A stretch of 64,000 bases of DNA from DAHUYF01 sp963789275 (GCA_963789275.1 CAWBKF010000009.1:1-64000); one strand, 5' to 3'. Numbered from the stretch's first letter, positions 29,064 to 37,900 are shown. Made by a program: numbers and translations. Notes: generated by a model not told the origin, from the sequence alone.

Positions 29064-29151
29064 GGCTCGGAAATCCCTGTTCCTGATTTGGCACTGGGGG
29101 TCGGCCGGCACCAGACGCGGTATTTTTCCCTGGACAATCGCCGATCGATAC

Positions 29152-29190
29152 CTTACGTTAACGTCATATAGCTCACGTTAAGGTCATATC
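29152..29190. promoter_or_regulatory. Tandem operator repeats for the MerR/LiuR-like regulator
   Basis: Two near-identical units, CTTACGTTAACGTCATAT (29152-29169) and CTCACGTTAAGGTCATAT (29173-29190), repeat with a 21-base period, two helical turns. The core ACGTTAACGT is palindromic and agrees with the A/T-flanked ACGT..ACGT motif known for LiuR regulators of branched-chain and fatty acid catabolism. The second unit runs to one base before the MerR start and covers its ribosome binding site, which predicts autorepression. Confidence 0.65.
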
Positions 29191-29191
29191 G

Positions 29192-29653
29192 ATGTCAGCG
29201 AGACGCGCCGTGATCGCCGAGCCAGCCGCCACGCCCGATGCGCCGGGGCTGTACTCGATCGGCGACCTCGCCAGCGAGCTCGGCATCTCGCCGCGCGCCA
29301 TCCGCTTCTACGAGGATCATGGGCTGCTGGCGCCGCAGCGCATCGGCGGCAACCGCATCTATTCCGGCCGCGACCGCGCGCGGCTCCATCTCATCCTGCG
29401 CGGCAAGCGGCTGGGCTTCGCGCTCGCCGACATCAAGGAGCTGCTCGACCTCTATGACGTCGACCGCGACCATCTGGAGCAGCTGCGCGTCACGCTGCTC
29501 AAAGGCCGCGCCCGCATCGCCGAGCTCGAGCACCAGCAGCAGGAGATCGCGCAGACGCTGCAGGAGCTGCGCGAGATCGGCAGCCATATCGAGGACACCA
29601 TCCGCAGGAAAGAAGCCGGGCAAGGCCCGGCCGGCCGGAAAGGAGCGCCATGA
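29192..29653 (+). CDS. MerR-family regulator (LiuR-like) of the beta-oxidation operon
   Basis: This 153-residue regulator has the MerR helix-turn-helix and wing (about 20-90: YSIGDLASELGISPRAIRFYEDHGLL) and a C-terminal dimerising coiled coil (about 95-145). It lacks the cysteines of metal-sensing MerR proteins, in line with acyl-CoA-responding LiuR types. Its stop overlaps the thiolase start (ATGA at 29650-29653), so it is the first gene of the operon it probably controls. Two tandem operator repeats lie immediately upstream. Confidence 0.9.
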   Translation: MSARRAVIAEPAATPDAPGLYSIGDLASELGISPRAIRFYEDHGLLAPQRIGGNRIYSGRDRARLHLILRGKRLGFALADIKELLDLYDVDRDHLEQLRVTLLKGRARIAELEHQQQEIAQTLQELREIGSHIEDTIRRKEAGQGPAGRKGAP

Positions 29654-30786
29654 AGAATGTCGTGATCGCGGGCTTCGCCCGCTCGCCCTTCCATTTCGCC
29701 AAGAAAGGCGCGCTCGCCCGCGTGCGGCCCGACGAGCTGGCGGCGCAGGTGATCGCGGCGCTGGTCGAGCGCAGCAAGATCGATCCCAAGGAGATCGAGG
29801 ACGTCATCGTCGGCTGCGCCATCCCCGAAGGCGAGCAGGGGCTCAATATCGGGCGCATCGTCGGCTTCCTCGCGCATCTGCCGCTCAATGTCGCCGGCGC
29901 CACGGTGAACCGCTTCTGCGGCTCCTCGATGCAGGCGATCCACATGGCGGCGGGCTCGATCCAGCTCGATGCCGGCGAGGCCTTCATCTGCGCCGGGGTC
30001 GAATCCATGACCCGCGTGCCGATGACCGGCTTCAATCCCTCGCCGCATCCCGGCCTCGCCAAGGAGTATCCGCAGGCCTACATCTCGATGGGGCAGACCG
30101 CCGAGAATGTCGCGCGCAAATACCAGGTGACGCGCGCCGACCAGCAGGAGCTCGCGGTGAAGAGCCACCAGAAGGCGGCCGCGGCGCAAGCCGCCGGCAA
30201 GTTCAGGGACGAGATCGTGGCGATCAAGGCCAGGGACGGCAGCGTCGAGCAGGATGGCTGCATCCGCCCCGACACCACGCAGGAGACGCTGTCGGGCCTG
30301 GCGCCGGCCTTCGATGCCGACGGCACCGTGACCGCCGGCACCTCCTCGCCGCTCACCGACGGCGCCGCGGCGGTGCTGGTCTGCACCGAGGATTATGCCA
30401 AGCGCAACAAGCTGCCGGTGCTGGCGCGCCTCAAGAGCATCGCGGTAGCTGGCTGCCCGCCGGAGATCATGGGCATCGGTCCGGTACCGGCGGCGCAGAA
30501 GGCGCTGAAGCGCGCCGGGCTCGCGATCAAGGACATCGACATCATCGAGATCAATGAGGCCTTCGCCTCGCAGGCGATCGCCTGCATGCGCGAGCTCGGC
30601 ATCGACGAGAAGAAGGCCAATCTCGACGGCGGCGGCATCGCGCTGGGCCATCCGCTCGGCGCCACCGGGGCGCGCATCACCGGCAAGGCGGCGTCGCTGC
30701 TTGCCCGCGAGGGCAAGCGCTATGCGCTCGCCACGCAATGCATCGGCGGCGGCCAGGGCATCGCCACCATCCTCGAGCGCGGCTGA
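29650..30786 (+). CDS. Acetyl-CoA acyltransferase (3-ketoacyl-CoA thiolase, FadA-like)
   Basis: This 378-residue thiolase cleaves 3-ketoacyl-CoA with CoA to acetyl-CoA and a shortened acyl-CoA, the last step of beta-oxidation. The catalytic Cys is at about 90 (VNRFCGSSMQ). The GHPLGATGAR motif holds the active-site His and the final Cys lies in TQCIGGGQG. The upstream MerR gene overlaps by four bases and the multifunctional hydratase/dehydrogenase follows after 13 bases. A biosynthetic acetoacetyl-CoA thiolase is the alternative, but the operon points to degradation. Confidence 0.93.
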   Translation: MKNVVIAGFARSPFHFAKKGALARVRPDELAAQVIAALVERSKIDPKEIEDVIVGCAIPEGEQGLNIGRIVGFLAHLPLNVAGATVNRFCGSSMQAIHMAAGSIQLDAGEAFICAGVESMTRVPMTGFNPSPHPGLAKEYPQAYISMGQTAENVARKYQVTRADQQELAVKSHQKAAAAQAAGKFRDEIVAIKARDGSVEQDGCIRPDTTQETLSGLAPAFDADGTVTAGTSSPLTDGAAAVLVCTEDYAKRNKLPVLARLKSIAVAGCPPEIMGIGPVPAAQKALKRAGLAIKDIDIIEINEAFASQAIACMRELGIDEKKANLDGGGIALGHPLGATGARITGKAASLLAREGKRYALATQCIGGGQGIATILERG

Positions 30787-30799
30787 GCGGAGGCGAGCC

Positions 30800-33124
30800 A
30801 TGGCGATCACCAAAGTCGCGGTCATCGGCTCCGGCGTGATGGGCGGCGGCATCGCCGCCCATGTCGCCAATGCCGGGCTCTCCGTGGTGCTGCTCGACAT
30901 CGTCCCGCCCGGCGCCAAGAACCGCAACATCGTCGCCGAGCAAGCGATCGAGCGCCTGCTGAAGACCGATCCCGCGCCGCTGATGCACCGCGATTTCGCG
31001 CGCCGCATCACGCCGGGCAATCTCGAGGATCATCTGGGCCTGCTCGCCGATTGCGACTGGATCGTCGAGGCGGTGCTGGAGCGGCTCGATGTCAAGCACG
31101 CGACCTATGCCAAGATCGAGCAGGCGCGAAAGCCCGGCTCGATCGTCTCCTCCAACACCTCGACCATCCCGCTGCACGACCTCGTCGGCACCATGCCCGA
31201 GAGCTTTCAGCGCGACTTCCTGATCACGCATTTCTTCAATCCGCCGCGCTACATGCGCCTGCTCGAGATCGTCAAGGGACCGAAGACGCGCGCCGAGGCG
31301 GTGCAGGCGATCGACGAGTTCTGCGACCTGCGCCTCGGCAAGGGCGTGATCCACGCCAAGGACACGCCGGGCTTCATCGCCAACCGCATCGGCGGCATGT
31401 GGATCCAATCGGCGCTGCAAGGGGCGTTCGACCTCGGCCTCAGCGTCGAGGAGGCCGACGCGATCATGGGCCGGCCCTTCGGCATGCCGCGCACCGGCGT
31501 TTTCGGCCTGCTCGATCTCGTCGGCATCGATCTCACGCCGCAAGTCGTGGCGAGCATGCAGCGCACCCTGGCGAAGGACGATCCCTACCTCCGCATCTAC
31601 AAGGACCGGCCGCTCCTCACCAAGATGATCGCCGACGGCTACACCGGCCGCAAAGGCAAGGGCGGCTTCTATCGCATGACGCGCAGCGCCACGGGGCGCG
31701 TGCGCGAGGCGATCGACCTCGCCACCGGCCAGTACCGGCCCGTCGCCGAGCCCCAGCTTGCCAGCATCGCCGAGCGCAAGCCCGAGGCGCTGCTGCGCCA
31801 CAGTGACCGCGGCGGCCAATATGCGCGCCGCGTGCTCGGCCTGACGCTGGCTTATGCCGCCGCGCTGGTGCCGGAGATCGCCGACGACGTCGTCGCCGTC
31901 GATGAGGCGATGCGCTGGGGCTACACCTGGAAGTACGGGCCCTTCGAGCTTGTCGATCAGATCGGCGCCGACGCCGTCATCGCGCTGCTCGAGGCGGAGA
32001 AGATCGCAGTGCCGCCGCTGCTGCGGCTGGCGGCGGGGAAAGCGTTCTACCGCACCACGGCGGGGCAGCTCGAATACCTCACCGTCGAGGGCACGTATGC
32101 GGCGGTGAAGCGCCGGCCGGGCGTGCTGCTGCTCGCCGACATCAAGCGCAAGGCGAAGCCGTTGGCACGCAACGGCTCGGCGAGCCTGTGGGATGTCGGC
32201 GACGGCGTGCTGTGCCTCGAATTCCACAGCAAGATGAACGCGCTCGATCCCGACAGCATGGCCATGCTGGGCAAGGGACTCGACACCGTGAAGAAGAGCA
32301 ACGGTGCCTTCAAGGCGATGGTGATCTACAACGAGGCGGAGAATTTCTCGGTCGGGGCCAATGTCGGGCTTGCGCTCTTCGCCGCCAATGTCGCGCTCTG
32401 GCCCTTCATCGAGGAGGGCGAGACGGCTGGGCAGAACGCCTACAAGAATATCAAATATGCGCCCTTCCCGGTGGTCGGCGCGCCCTCCGGCATGGCGCTC
32501 GGCGGCGGCTGCGAGATCCTGCTGCATTCCGCCGCGGTGCAGGCCCATGCCGAGAGCTATATCGGCCTGGTCGAGACCGGCGTCGGGCTGGTGCCGGGCT
32601 GGGGCGGATGCAAGGAGCTGGTGACGCGCCAGGTCACCAACAAGCGGCGGCCGGGCGGGCCGATGCCGCCGCTGATGCAGGCTTTCGAGGCGATCGCGCT
32701 CGCCAAGGTGTCGCGCTCGGCCGCCGAGGCCGGCGATACGCTGATGCTGCGCGAGACCGACGGCATCACCATGAATCGCGACCGGCTGCTGGCCGACGCC
32801 AAGGCCAAGGCGCTGGCGCTCGCCAAGGACTATCAACCGCCGAAGCCGGTGCCGATCAACCTGCCCGGCCCCACCGGCGCGGCGGCGCTGAAGCTCGGCG
32901 TCACCGATCTCGTGCATCAAGGCAAGGCCACCGCGCACGACGCGGTGGTGGCGGAGAGGCTCGCCGAGGTGTTGAGCGGCGGCGACACCGACATGACGCT
33001 GGAGACCAGCGAGGACCAGCTCCTGGCGCTCGAGCGCCGCGCCTTCCAGGCGCTGATCCGCGAGCCCAAGACCTTGGCGCGCATCGAGCACATGCTCGAG
33101 ACCGGCAAGCCGCTGCGGAACTGA
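30800..33124 (+). CDS. 3-hydroxyacyl-CoA dehydrogenase / enoyl-CoA hydratase fusion (FadN/FadB-like)
   Basis: This 774-residue bifunctional enzyme covers the hydration and NAD-dependent oxidation steps of beta-oxidation. The order is dehydrogenase first: the NAD motif GSGVMGGGIAAHVANAG is at about 10-26, the catalytic-His region ITHFFNPPRYM near 137-147, and two C-terminal dehydrogenase segments run to about 445. The enoyl-CoA hydratase/isomerase domain comes last (about 455-680), with the oxyanion-hole segment GMALGGGCEI and glutamate region LVETGVGLVPGWGG. This order is that of Bacillus FadN rather than E. coli FadB. The start ATG at 30800 follows AGCGGAGGCGAGCC. Confidence 0.93.
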   Translation: MAITKVAVIGSGVMGGGIAAHVANAGLSVVLLDIVPPGAKNRNIVAEQAIERLLKTDPAPLMHRDFARRITPGNLEDHLGLLADCDWIVEAVLERLDVKHATYAKIEQARKPGSIVSSNTSTIPLHDLVGTMPESFQRDFLITHFFNPPRYMRLLEIVKGPKTRAEAVQAIDEFCDLRLGKGVIHAKDTPGFIANRIGGMWIQSALQGAFDLGLSVEEADAIMGRPFGMPRTGVFGLLDLVGIDLTPQVVASMQRTLAKDDPYLRIYKDRPLLTKMIADGYTGRKGKGGFYRMTRSATGRVREAIDLATGQYRPVAEPQLASIAERKPEALLRHSDRGGQYARRVLGLTLAYAAALVPEIADDVVAVDEAMRWGYTWKYGPFELVDQIGADAVIALLEAEKIAVPPLLRLAAGKAFYRTTAGQLEYLTVEGTYAAVKRRPGVLLLADIKRKAKPLARNGSASLWDVGDGVLCLEFHSKMNALDPDSMAMLGKGLDTVKKSNGAFKAMVIYNEAENFSVGANVGLALFAANVALWPFIEEGETAGQNAYKNIKYAPFPVVGAPSGMALGGGCEILLHSAAVQAHAESYIGLVETGVGLVPGWGGCKELVTRQVTNKRRPGGPMPPLMQAFEAIALAKVSRSAAEAGDTLMLRETDGITMNRDRLLADAKAKALALAKDYQPPKPVPINLPGPTGAAALKLGVTDLVHQGKATAHDAVVAERLAEVLSGGDTDMTLETSEDQLLALERRAFQALIREPKTLARIEHMLETGKPLRN

Positions 33125-33134
33125 GAGGAAGCCC

Positions 33135-34922
33135 ATGACCACCTACAAGGCGCCGCTGCGCGAGTATCGTTTCGTCCTGCAGGAGCTGTTCGATGTCGGC
33201 GAGCTCGCGAAGCTGCCGGGCTACGAGGACGCCACCCCGGACGTGTTCGAGCAGGTGCTCGAGGAAGGCGCCAAGCTCTGCGAGGAGGTGCTGTTCCCGC
33301 TGAACCGCAGCGGCGACGAGGAAGGCTGTACCTTCGAGAACGGCGTCGTCCGCACGCCCAAGGGCTTCAAGCAGGCCTACGACCTCTTCCGCGAGGGCGG
33401 CTGGACCGCGCTGGGCTGCGATCCCGACTATGGCGGGCAGGGGCTGCCGCACACGCTGCAGTTCTTCGTCGAGGAGATGGTGTCGTCCGCCAACATGTCC
33501 TTCGGCATGTATCCCGGCCTCTCCAACGGCGCCTATCGCGCCATCCACCATCACGGCTCGCCCGGGCAGAAGCGGACGTTCCTGCCGCGCCTCGTCGATG
33601 GCACCTGGAGCGGGACGATGTGCCTGACCGAGCCGCAATGCGGCACCGATCTCGGCCAGATCCGCACCCGGGCAGAGCCCACCGGCAAGGACGGCGTCTA
33701 CAAGATCACCGGCAACAAGATCTTCATCTCGGCCGGCGAGCACGATCTCACCGACAACATCATCCATCTCGTGCTGGCGCGGATCACCGGCGGCCCCGCG
33801 GGCATCCGCGGCATCAGCCTCTTCATCGTGCCGAAATTCCTGGTCAAGGAGGATGGCGGCGTCGGCGCGAGCAACGGCGTGCGCTGCGGCTCGATCGAGC
33901 ACAAGATGGGAATCAAGGCGTCGTCCACCTGCGTCATCAACTTCGATGAGGCCGAAGGCTATCTCGTCGGCGAGGCGCATAAGGGCATGCGCGCCATGTT
34001 CACGATGATGAACGCGGCGCGCCTCGGCGTCGGATTGCAGGGCCTGGCGCTGGGCGAGACCGCCTATCAGACGGCGCGGCAATACGCGCAGGACCGCCTC
34101 CAGGGCCGCGCGCTCACGGGCGACAAATTCCCCGACAAGCCCGCCGATCCCATCATCGTCCATCCCGATGTGCGGCGCATGCTGCTCACCATGAAGGCCT
34201 ATACCGAGGGCGCGCGCGCGCTCGCCGGCTGGGTCTCGCTCGCTCTCGACCGCGCCGAGCGCCATCCCGATGCCGAAGCGCGCGAGGAGGCCGATGATTT
34301 CATCGGCCTGATGACGCCGATCATCAAGGCGATGCTCACCGACAACGCCTTCGCGGCGACCAATATGGGCGTCCAGATCTTCGGCGGCCACGGCTATATC
34401 CGCGAATGGGGCATGGAGCAGCTGGTGCGCGACGCCCGCATCACCATGCTCTACGAGGGCGCCAACGGCATCCAGGCGCTCGACCTCGTCGGCCGCAAGA
34501 TGCCGCTGCACAACGGCCGGCTGCTGCGCCGCTTCTTCCATCCCGTCGATGCCTGGCTGCGCCAGCGCATGGAGAAGCCGGAGCTGCAGGAATTCGTCAT
34601 GCCGGCGATGAAGGCCTTCGGCCGGTTGCAGCAGGTGACGGCGCTGGTGGCGCAGAAGGCGCTCGCCGATCCCGACGAGGCCGGCGCCGCGGCGAGCGAG
34701 TATCTGCGCGCCTTCGGCCTCGTCGCCATGGGCTATCTCTGGGCACGCATCGCCGAGATCGCGCTCGCCAAGCTCGGCGGCGAGGAGGCGGCGTTCTACA
34801 AGGCCAAGCTCGCGACCGCGCGCTTCTACATGGCGCGCGTGCTGCCCGAGACCAATGCGCTCTTCGCCAACATAGCCGCTGGCGCCAAGCCGCTGATGGA
34901 GCTCGAGGCGGAGGCGTTCTGA
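33135..34922 (+). CDS. Acyl-CoA dehydrogenase (FAD-dependent, FadE-like long form)
   Basis: This 595-residue flavoprotein introduces the alpha-beta double bond into acyl-CoA. It has the long form with an extra N-terminal segment (about 1-40, 'YKAPLREYRFVLQEL') and an extended C-terminal domain, as in the branch common beside FadN-type fusions. The flavin/substrate region CLTEPQCGTDLGQI and the catalytic glutamate in MLYEGANGIQ (near 440) are present. It starts 10 bases after the fusion gene stop, with GAGAGGAAGCCC as the ribosome binding site. Electrons probably go to ETF, whose genes are not in this window. Confidence 0.93.
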   Translation: MTTYKAPLREYRFVLQELFDVGELAKLPGYEDATPDVFEQVLEEGAKLCEEVLFPLNRSGDEEGCTFENGVVRTPKGFKQAYDLFREGGWTALGCDPDYGGQGLPHTLQFFVEEMVSSANMSFGMYPGLSNGAYRAIHHHGSPGQKRTFLPRLVDGTWSGTMCLTEPQCGTDLGQIRTRAEPTGKDGVYKITGNKIFISAGEHDLTDNIIHLVLARITGGPAGIRGISLFIVPKFLVKEDGGVGASNGVRCGSIEHKMGIKASSTCVINFDEAEGYLVGEAHKGMRAMFTMMNAARLGVGLQGLALGETAYQTARQYAQDRLQGRALTGDKFPDKPADPIIVHPDVRRMLLTMKAYTEGARALAGWVSLALDRAERHPDAEAREEADDFIGLMTPIIKAMLTDNAFAATNMGVQIFGGHGYIREWGMEQLVRDARITMLYEGANGIQALDLVGRKMPLHNGRLLRRFFHPVDAWLRQRMEKPELQEFVMPAMKAFGRLQQVTALVAQKALADPDEAGAAASEYLRAFGLVAMGYLWARIAEIALAKLGGEEAAFYKAKLATARFYMARVLPETNALFANIAAGAKPLMELEAEAF

Positions 34923-34961
34923 GGCGGATCCGACGGATCTCTTGACGCGAGGGGGAACGAC

Positions 34962-35789
34962 ATGGCCGATCTCAAAGGCAAGACGCTGTTCATCTCCGGC
35001 GGGTCGCGCGGCATCGGGCTGGCGATCGCGCTGCGCGCCGCGCGCGACGGCGCCAATGTGGTGATCGCCGCCAAGACGGTCGATCCGCATCCGAAGCTCC
35101 CCGGCACGATCTACACCGCCGCCGAAGAGATCGAAGCGGCCGGCGGCAACGCGTTGCCGGTGCAGACCGACATCCGCGAGGAGGAGCAGGTTCTCGCGGC
35201 GGTCGAGCAAGCGGTCGAGCGCTTCGGCGGCATCGACATCCTGATCAACAATGCCTCCGCCATCAGCCTCACCGGCACGCTCGAGACGCCGATGAAACGC
35301 TTCGACCTGATGCTGGGCATCAACACGCGCGGGACTTTTCTTTGCTCGCGCGCCTGCCTGCCGCATCTGAAGCGCGCCGCCAATCCGCATATCCTGACGT
35401 TGTCGCCGCCGCTCAACCTGAACCCGCGCTGGTTCGCGCCCCATGTCGCCTACACGATCGCCAAATACGGCATGTCGATGTGCGTCCTCGGCATGGCCGA
35501 GGAGTTCAAATCCGCCGGCATCGCGGTCAACGCGCTCTGGCCGCGCACCACCATCGCCACCGCCGCGCTGCAGATCATCCCCGGCGCCGCGCCGGAGCTC
35601 GGCCGCACGCCCGAAATCATGGCCGATGCCGCCCATCGCGTGCTGACGCAGGCGTCGCGCAGCCTCACCGGCCGTTTCCTGATCGACGAGGAGGTGCTGC
35701 GCGAGGCCGGCATCACCGATTTCAGCCGCTACGCGGTGAAGCCGGGCGAGCGGCTGCGCCTCGATCTGTTCCTCGACGAGCGCGGCTGA
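34962..35789 (+). CDS. Short-chain dehydrogenase/reductase, HSDL2-like
   Basis: This 275-residue Rossmann-fold oxidoreductase has the dinucleotide motif SGGSRGIG at about 12-19, NNAS at about 96-99 and the catalytic YTIAK (Tyr about 164, Lys about 168). The overall pattern, with AAKTVDPHPKLPGTI and LSPPLN, matches the hydroxysteroid dehydrogenase-like 2 group, which is linked with fatty acid metabolism. The serine of the usual triad falls in the LTLSPP segment. It is the last gene of the beta-oxidation operon, 39 bases after the acyl-CoA dehydrogenase, with a GAGGGGGAACGAC ribosome binding site. Its substrate is unknown. Confidence 0.88.
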   Translation: MADLKGKTLFISGGSRGIGLAIALRAARDGANVVIAAKTVDPHPKLPGTIYTAAEEIEAAGGNALPVQTDIREEEQVLAAVEQAVERFGGIDILINNASAISLTGTLETPMKRFDLMLGINTRGTFLCSRACLPHLKRAANPHILTLSPPLNLNPRWFAPHVAYTIAKYGMSMCVLGMAEEFKSAGIAVNALWPRTTIATAALQIIPGAAPELGRTPEIMADAAHRVLTQASRSLTGRFLIDEEVLREAGITDFSRYAVKPGERLRLDLFLDERG

Positions 35790-35884
35790 TCGCGGGGCCT
35801 CTTCGCCTAGGAACCGGCCATTCCAGCCAGTGTTTCCAATAGCGCGACAGCGTCGCTGCTGCCGCGCCGGTGGGAGGACGGGAC

Positions 35885-36397
35885 ATGGCGGAGCGGGACG
35901 AAAGCGCGGCGGAAATCGGCAAGCGCGCCGCCGAAGCGGCGTTCGGCACGGCTCAGGACGGCACCCGGCGCTTCGGCGCGAGCCTGCGCGGGGCGATGGC
36001 GGAAGTCCTGGCTGAGCAGCAGGCCCGGCTCGCGGATTCCGCACACGGCTTTGCCGAGGCGCTGCGCCGCACCGCGAAAGCGCAAGGCGAGGCGAGCCCG
36101 ACCGTGTCCCGCTGCGCCGACCAGGCCGCGGTGCAGCTCGAGCGGCTTGCCGACGCGTTACGCCACCGCGACCTCGCCGACCTCGTCGAAGGCGCCGAGG
36201 GATTGGCGCGTCGCCAACCGGCGCTCTTCATTGCCGGTGCGATTGCCGCGGGCTTCGTCGCAACCCGCCTCCTCGCCGGCCCGTCACCGGCCGCGCATCG
36301 TCCGCGTGCGGGCTCGGCCGCCGAAAGCGAGCGGGCCTGGCGCGAGGAACCGCATCCGGTGGCAGCGCCGCATACCGGCGCAGCCTGGGGCCGGTGA
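35885..36397 (+). CDS. Hypothetical stress-type membrane-associated protein (first of trio)
   Basis: This 170-residue protein has a long Ala-rich amphipathic helical region (about 1-110) and one hydrophobic segment near 115-135 (LFIAGAIAAGFVATRLL), followed by a polar tail. Such proteins are sometimes labelled nutrient-deprivation-induced. The layout also recalls the ElaB/YqjD ribosome-associated membrane proteins, but I cannot assign it firmly. Its stop overlaps the next start by ATGA, and it forms a unit with the holin-like and DUF3618 genes. Confidence 0.7.
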   Translation: MAERDESAAEIGKRAAEAAFGTAQDGTRRFGASLRGAMAEVLAEQQARLADSAHGFAEALRRTAKAQGEASPTVSRCADQAAVQLERLADALRHRDLADLVEGAEGLARRQPALFIAGAIAAGFVATRLLAGPSPAAHRPRAGSAAESERAWREEPHPVAAPHTGAAWGR

Positions 36398-36807
36398 TGA
36401 ATCCCGATCAATTCGCCGCCGCGCCGCCCTCCGGGCGCAGCGTCGCTGGCCTCTTCGCCGATCTCGCGCGCGAAGCCGCGCGCCTTTTCCGCCAGGAAGT
36501 GGCGCTGGCCAAGGCCGAGGTGGCGCTCAAGCTTAGCCAACTCGGCGCCGGCGCGATGGAGATCGCCGTTGGCGGCCTCATTCTTTACGCCGGCGTGCTG
36601 GCGCTGCTGGCGGCGGCGGTGCTCGGCCTCACCCGCGTGCTGCCGGACTGGGCGGCGGCGCTGGTCGTCGGCGCGGTCGCCGTCGTCATCGGCGGTGCGC
36701 TGCTGCTGAAGGGCAGACATGATCTCGGGCCTGCGACCCTGGTGCCGGATCGCAGCTTGCGCAGCCTGCGGGAGGATGCGCGATGGGCGCGCGGGCAGAT
36801 GCGGTGA
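36394..36807 (+). CDS. Phage-holin superfamily 3-6 type (DUF1469-like) membrane protein
   Basis: This 137-residue protein has two closely spaced transmembrane segments (about 50-75 and 83-105) after an amphipathic N-terminal part with the conserved RLFRQEVALAKAEV stretch. The family carries a holin name but is widespread in chromosomes and not tied to phage lysis. The related YqjE stands beside YqjD in E. coli. It is translationally coupled to the gene before it (ATGA) and overlaps the next by 25 bases. The role is probably in envelope stress or membrane organisation, which is inference. Confidence 0.82.
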   Translation: MMNPDQFAAAPPSGRSVAGLFADLAREAARLFRQEVALAKAEVALKLSQLGAGAMEIAVGGLILYAGVLALLAAAVLGLTRVLPDWAAALVVGAVAVVIGGALLLKGRHDLGPATLVPDRSLRSLREDARWARGQMR

Positions 36808-37592
36808 GCGACGCCGCGGCAGAGGCGATGAGCGAGGGCGCGACGGCGGCGCTGCTACCGCCGGCCGATGGCTATGACGCCACCGGCAAATCGCCGGATA
36901 GCATCGCGGCGGACATCGCGGCGACGCGGGTTGAGCTGGGCGTCATTCTCGATGCGCTCGAGCACCGGCTCGCGCTGCGGCAACTCTTGGAAAGGGGCAT
37001 GGACATGGTGAAGGATACGATGAGCGGCGAGGGCGGCGGGCTCGGTGACGTGCTGCGCGACCATCCCGTGCCGCTGGCACTGATCGGCATGGGGGTCGGC
37101 TGGCTGGCGATTGCCGCTTCGGGGCGCGCCCGGCCGGAGGCGGCCGGCGGCTCCTATCCGACCGTGCCGGCCGCCTTCGCCCATGCGCGCGAGAAGACGG
37201 GTGAGGCGATGGACCAGGCGCAGCAGGCGGTGAGCGATACCGCCGAGCCTGCCCAGGCGGCAGGAAAGAGTGCCTGGCGGCAAGCCAGCCACTTCGCCGA
37301 GGAGGCCGCCGAGCGGTTCGTTGGCCCACGCCGGCGGGCAGGCACGCTGATGGTCGAGCACCCCCTCGCTTTCGGCGCGCTGGGGTTGCTGGCCGGGGTG
37401 GCGCTGGCGATGCTGCTGCCGAGAAGCGCTGTCGAGGAGCGCCTGACCGGCCCGGCCGGCGCAGAGCTGCGCCAACGGGCGGCGAGCCTGGGCCGCGGCG
37501 CGATGGCCCGCGCCCAGCATGTCGCCGAACGCACGCTCGATGTCGCGAAGGCCGCGGCGGCGGATGCGGTCAAGAACGGCGAGGCGGGTTGA
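36783..37592 (+). CDS. DUF3618 domain-containing protein
   Basis: This 269-residue protein has an N-terminal DUF3618 motif (SIAADIAATRVELGVILDAL, about 40-59), a hydrophobic stretch near 100-117 (PLALIGMGVGWLAIAASG), a long helical region, and a second hydrophobic stretch near 197-215. A GGGAGG element eight bases before the ATG at 36783 supports this start. A GTG at 36804 that overlaps the previous stop is an alternative. It is the last gene of the trio and is followed by a strong terminator. The function of the family is unknown; it commonly accompanies the two genes before it. Confidence 0.82.
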   Translation: MGARADAVSDAAAEAMSEGATAALLPPADGYDATGKSPDSIAADIAATRVELGVILDALEHRLALRQLLERGMDMVKDTMSGEGGGLGDVLRDHPVPLALIGMGVGWLAIAASGRARPEAAGGSYPTVPAAFAHAREKTGEAMDQAQQAVSDTAEPAQAAGKSAWRQASHFAEEAAERFVGPRRRAGTLMVEHPLAFGALGLLAGVALAMLLPRSAVEERLTGPAGAELRQRAASLGRGAMARAQHVAERTLDVAKAAAADAVKNGEAG

Positions 37593-37618
37593 GGTCCTCC
37601 CGCTGGCGGCAATAAGCG

Positions 37619-37650
37619 AAGGGCCGCCCGCTTGGCGCGGGGCGGCCCTT
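37619..37650. terminator. Strong hairpin terminator after the DUF3618 gene
   Basis: AAGGGCCGCCC (37619-37629) pairs perfectly with GGGCGGCCCTT (37640-37650), an 11-base stem with a 10-base loop. It lies between two convergent genes. A-rich and T-containing ends on both sides allow it to work in both directions. Confidence 0.75.
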
Positions 37651-37672
37651 GCCGGCCTCCACTGTCATAGAC

Positions 37673-37900
37673 CTAGGCGGCGACCAGCCGCGCCAGAGCC
37701 TTGCCGGTACGGCAGGCTGAATCCAGCGCCTGCATCTCGCTCGCCGCAGCGCCGGACAGCACGAGCTGCCCCGGGGCCGTGATCAGCCAATGCCAGTCGC
37801 CGGCCGCCTGCTCGCGGACGGTGAGTTCGAATGCTTTGCCGTCAATGGTAATCGATCGGATCATCGGCGCAGCGTCGCCGGAAAGGGTTAAGCTTTTCAT
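37673..37900 (-). CDS. Small hypothetical protein
   Basis: This 75-residue protein has no signal peptide or membrane segment. It contains an IDGKAFELTVREQ strand pattern, a Trp pair (DWHWLIT) and an Ala-rich C-terminal helix, so a small beta-rich fold is likely. CAGGG upstream of the ATG is a modest ribosome binding site. It runs against the DUF3618 trio and diverges from the diguanylate cyclase. I do not recognise a family. Confidence 0.6.
   Translation of the reverse strand: MKSLTLSGDAAPMIRSITIDGKAFELTVREQAAGDWHWLITAPGQLVLSGAAASEMQALDSACRTGKALARLVAA

Noticed and set aside
30677..33142. Minus-strand open frame of about 820 codons
   Set aside because: It lies fully opposite the FadN-like fusion gene and shows only Arg/Ala/Gly/His-rich shadow composition.
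32901..36044. Minus-strand open frame of over 1000 codons opposite the beta-oxidation genes
   Set aside because: It runs across three well-supported plus-strand genes and their gaps, and has the composition of an antisense shadow with no recognisable domain.
36394..36807. Prophage signal from the holin-type gene
   Set aside because: No other phage genes are near. This holin superfamily is common in chromosomal stress operons.
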